This document shows, in pieces, positions 61,349 to 64,000 of a stretch of DNA of 64,000 nucleotides. Numbering within the stretch: the first letter of the stretch is position 1; every line of letters starts with the position of its first letter. This DNA is from Setaria digitata (lineage: Eukaryota > Nematoda > Chromadorea > Rhabditida > Setariidae). The position numbers and the translations under genes were made by a program. The DNA lies in the NCBI GenBank assembly GCA_003640385.1, contig RCAB01000215.1, positions 36,517 through 100,516 of the forward strand. Direction: 5' to 3'. The notes under the pieces were generated by a model. It did not search any database. It saw only the letters and a list, made by a program, of their open reading frames with translations, and was not told the DNA's origin.

Positions 61349-62478
61349 AGCGGCTTCACTCTGTCTCTTTAATTTCTTCTTGACTCTTTCTGCCTCTTCC
61401 TGTCTACGTTTCCTATAAGTGCTGCATATATTTTACATACGGAATGGCAATGGAACCAAAAGTCAAAATGTAGATAAAAAACCATTTTTAAGCGATGCAA
61501 AATATTTACTTCAATTGCAGAAATTCTTGATTGTCTTCCGATTCACGTGGTCCTCGGATATTTTCCCAGTTGTCGTCCTCTTTCCCCACAAGTTTCTAAA
61601 TGTACAAAATCAGCCGTTTGAGCAATAAAGAAATTGTTTAAAAGGAAAGTAATTACCTGATAAATTGTTGTTATATCTTCTTGATCAAAGCCAATTCCTT
61701 TGTTGTTCAGAAACTGACTCTGCAAGACCATATGTGAAGGCTAATAGTTCAAGTTTATAGCTTTGAAAATTCAGTAGGGGGTAGCTTATTAATAAATATT
61801 AGCAAATATCTATCTCTCAAAATAAATAGAGGAGACTAAATATGCAATTTCAGATGACAACATTAATGGCAGCTATTTTACTTTCTTTGAATACTACTAG
61901 TAACGCTATGCAACTGAAGTGTAACTGTTTTGAAAGTTAATTTCAAGCAGCATCCTCAAAATCTTACAGTATCTGCTTACATTTAAATACATATTCTTCA
62001 CCTTGAGTTTAAATCCATATCTATGTTTTTTACTGACTTCCACTCTGTTTAATGTACAACCGTCGCTGTCGATAACAATTTTGTAGAAATAAAAAATGAT
62101 CACGTCTAATATCTCACGCTAGATCACTTCTTTCCTAAACGGTTATTACTGTTTAACGGACACTCCATCACACCGTATGTTTTGAAACACTATCACAAGA
62201 CTTATATGACTCGTATGTGTTAAAGAGTTCTCATATTGTTCACTTCTTTCAAAAAGTTAGAATTTTACAACTTTGTCTTTAGTGAGGTATGCCGGCTAAT
62301 TTTTAGTTCTAACTGAATAATAACATACAATTTCCTCAGCGTCAGCAAGTGTACAAAAGGATGGACCAAATTCGAATTTGATTTGTTGAATTTTATGCGC
62401 AAGTAACAAAGTTGCACCACCAACTGCCAGGAATGGTAAACCTTTGCAAATAAATTTCCAGCCACTTGCCCTACTCAT
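61343..62478 (-). CDS. COX16: Cytochrome c oxidase assembly protein COX16
   Basis: COX16 is a mitochondrial inner-membrane factor for cytochrome oxidase assembly (COX2 module). Four exons: 62478-62329, 61719-61657, 61595-61510 and 61412-61343, giving 122 aa with closed phases. Near the N-terminus comes GWKFICKGLPFLAVGGATLL, matching the family's single helix with its GLPFLxxxVGGS core, then HKIQQIKFEF (compare human REFSQIRYD). Exon 3 carries DDNWENIRGPRESED, the diagnostic NIRGPR motif. The C-terminus is lysine-rich (KKRRQEEAERVKKKLKRQ). An acceptor TGATTTTCAG ends at 62499, 20 nt before the ATG, consistent with trans-splicing. The stop codon directly abuts the PTRH2 start. Confidence 0.92.
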
Positions 62479-64000
62479 AAAACCTTCTCTTGGTGGGACT
62501 GAAAATCAATTGCTGCATGATAATAAAGAAATCAAGAATGCAAACACCTGGAAAACACGAAAATTCCTAATTATGACACTCACATGTGAGCAGATGACAA
62601 AACAAGACTAATCAGCGCAGTTTCTAAAATATCTTAGAGTAATTTCAATACTACAGAATTTTTTGCTTCTACTACCACTGCTGTGTTAACTCTCATACTG
62701 TGAAATAATCTTCCTTCTAACTTGAATTCATTAACTACTTCTGTTACATATAATTGAACGAATCCAGTATCGTCGTCAAAATCGCAATTTATTTGCTATG
62801 TAAATATATATCTGTAATATCTGATGTATTAAATCCAGTTAACGTAATAAGCATGAACTATTATCCGCAGTTATGAACTAAATACCCGACTATCAACAAG
62901 CTCTTGAAGTGAAATTTAAGAAACTTACCACCTTCCTCAGCAACCAAATACCCTCTCATCTACGCATGAACTGTTTAGCTATTTGCTTATATCGCTGAGT
63001 TTATCACTTCCCTCTTCGCTACCACTTCACTGTAAATTATCGACTGGCTATAAATAATGCCTAAGGTACTTTAGAAACTGCCGAATGACAATTCCTGACG
63101 ATTCTCACTGATTTTTAAAGAAGACTTACAAACCCAACAAATTATAAATAATAATCCTGATTATCCAAGTCAATCTGAATTAAAGAAAAACGAAATGCCT
63201 ACTTGGTTTGGATCCTTCTGGTTTAAGACAGTAGCCTGAAAGTGCCTTCTGTGTTACATTGATTGATTTGACCCATTAACCCAGTGGAAAGGAATAAAAA
63301 ACTAGCCAAGGAATAAAAACCCAGCTATACAACACACTCAGCTTTGGTACCTAAAGATGAGGTTCATAACTATTAATAACTCAACGAAACGCGGTCTCTA
63401 TTATTTGCATACAGCCCCAATCGAAGTAAGTAAAAAAAAGTCATTGCCACCCAGTGATATGGACTGTAGGAGCCAACAATATTAACGGACCGAGAAACCT
63501 GATTCTGATAAATACTAATGAAAACTGTTATCTCTCGAAGAAGAATAAACGATGGGAGAGAAGATGAAGCTGGGGTGGGAAGGGTTGTGGCCGTTGCATG
63601 CCCGCGGGTAGATTTGAAATTCCTCGGAGAACTCTGTCAGTTATCAACATAAATGGCACAGTATCATTTGCGACATGTTCATGAATACAGTTCACTGCAG
63701 GAAGATCTGTAGGCCGTACATCAGAACTGCAAACATGCATTCCTTCTCCACTCGTAATTTGGCAACAACTGCGATTCATCTTATAGCATAAAGCCTAGAA
63801 TTTTGAGTAGAATATACTGGCATCGCGATTTTGAAATGAATTCATAAACAGATATAACAATATTAATGTAATTTCAATACTCGTTCCTCATTTCTTATTT
63901 TTTTTCTAATAAATTACTGTTTATTGTTTTGGAACAAATGTTAATTAAAAAAACAGATTTAAGTGGTTTTTCAAATTGAAAACTAGCCTAAAGCGAAGGA
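62479..64000. other. Right end of window, no secure gene
   Basis: It probably includes the promoter of the COX16/PTRH2 unit. A minus-strand frame at 63779-63528 (83 codons) encodes CCQITSGEGMHVCSSDVRP, then LPAVNCIHEHVANDTVPFML. It is Cys-bearing and fairly protein-like, but I could not attach exons on either side. Nothing else stands out. Confidence 0.35.

Overview
This window is an AT-rich, intron-rich animal nuclear contig, most likely from a nematode. Three things point that way: compact cis-introns ending in TTTCAG- or TTGCAG-type acceptors, good acceptors lying just upstream of several start codons with no paired donor (as expected for spliced-leader trans-splicing), and a zero-spacing gene pair (COX16/PTRH2) like nematode SL1-type operons. 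I infer a parasitic clade, possibly spirurid, from composition only. Every gene here is split, so I rebuilt exons by hand from reading frame, splice sites and phase. Where I give exon lists, the phases close unless I say otherwise.

Layout. At 638-2014 (+) is the 3' half of a Spred-type gene with the cysteine-rich SPR domain; its 5' part lies off the left edge. At 6444-6828 (+) is a two-exon, 84-residue, single-pass membrane protein. At 7692-8597 (-) is a three-exon, four-helix membrane protein. The next 8 kb is gene-poor. At 16482-19510 (+) is TYW2, the wybutosine-pathway aminocarboxypropyl transferase. It converges on a REEP-family ER-shaping protein at 20108-21894 (-). REEP is head-to-head with a proteasome beta-1/PSMB6-like catalytic subunit at 22548-24479 (+), which contains a GC-AG intron. 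A secreted or membrane Ig-like, FAM187-like protein follows 319 bp downstream at 24798-28522 (+). A further 7 kb holds a possible unrecognised multi-exon gene (31388-32623) and a perfect 40-bp palindrome.

At 35733-44947 (+) is a 27-exon type II membrane M1 aminopeptidase (about 1065 aa) with complete zinc-site motifs. It converges on a purple acid phosphatase (11 exons, 461 aa, all seven metal ligands) at 46051-50556 (-). The phosphatase's first exon sits on an assembly join: a single N at 50348 is flanked by two near-identical 98-bp copies. A second N at 52509 is flanked by 24-bp copies, so 50349-52508 is effectively a separate small contig. Sequence to about 53.4 kb is more GC-rich and has no gene I can recognise. 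At 58624-62478 (-) COX16 and PTRH2 are arranged so that the COX16 stop codon directly abuts the PTRH2 start codon. The right end has no secure gene.

Functionally this is ordinary eukaryotic housekeeping (tRNA modification, proteasome, ER shaping, mitochondrial assembly, peptidyl-tRNA recycling) plus surface or secreted hydrolases and two nematode-style orphan membrane proteins. I saw no bacterial, viral, CRISPR or intact transposon system. The points most worth a second look are the zero-gap COX16/PTRH2 pair, the in-frame TGA in the Ig-like gene, the GC-AG introns, the acidic insert in the aminopeptidase and the orphan genes.
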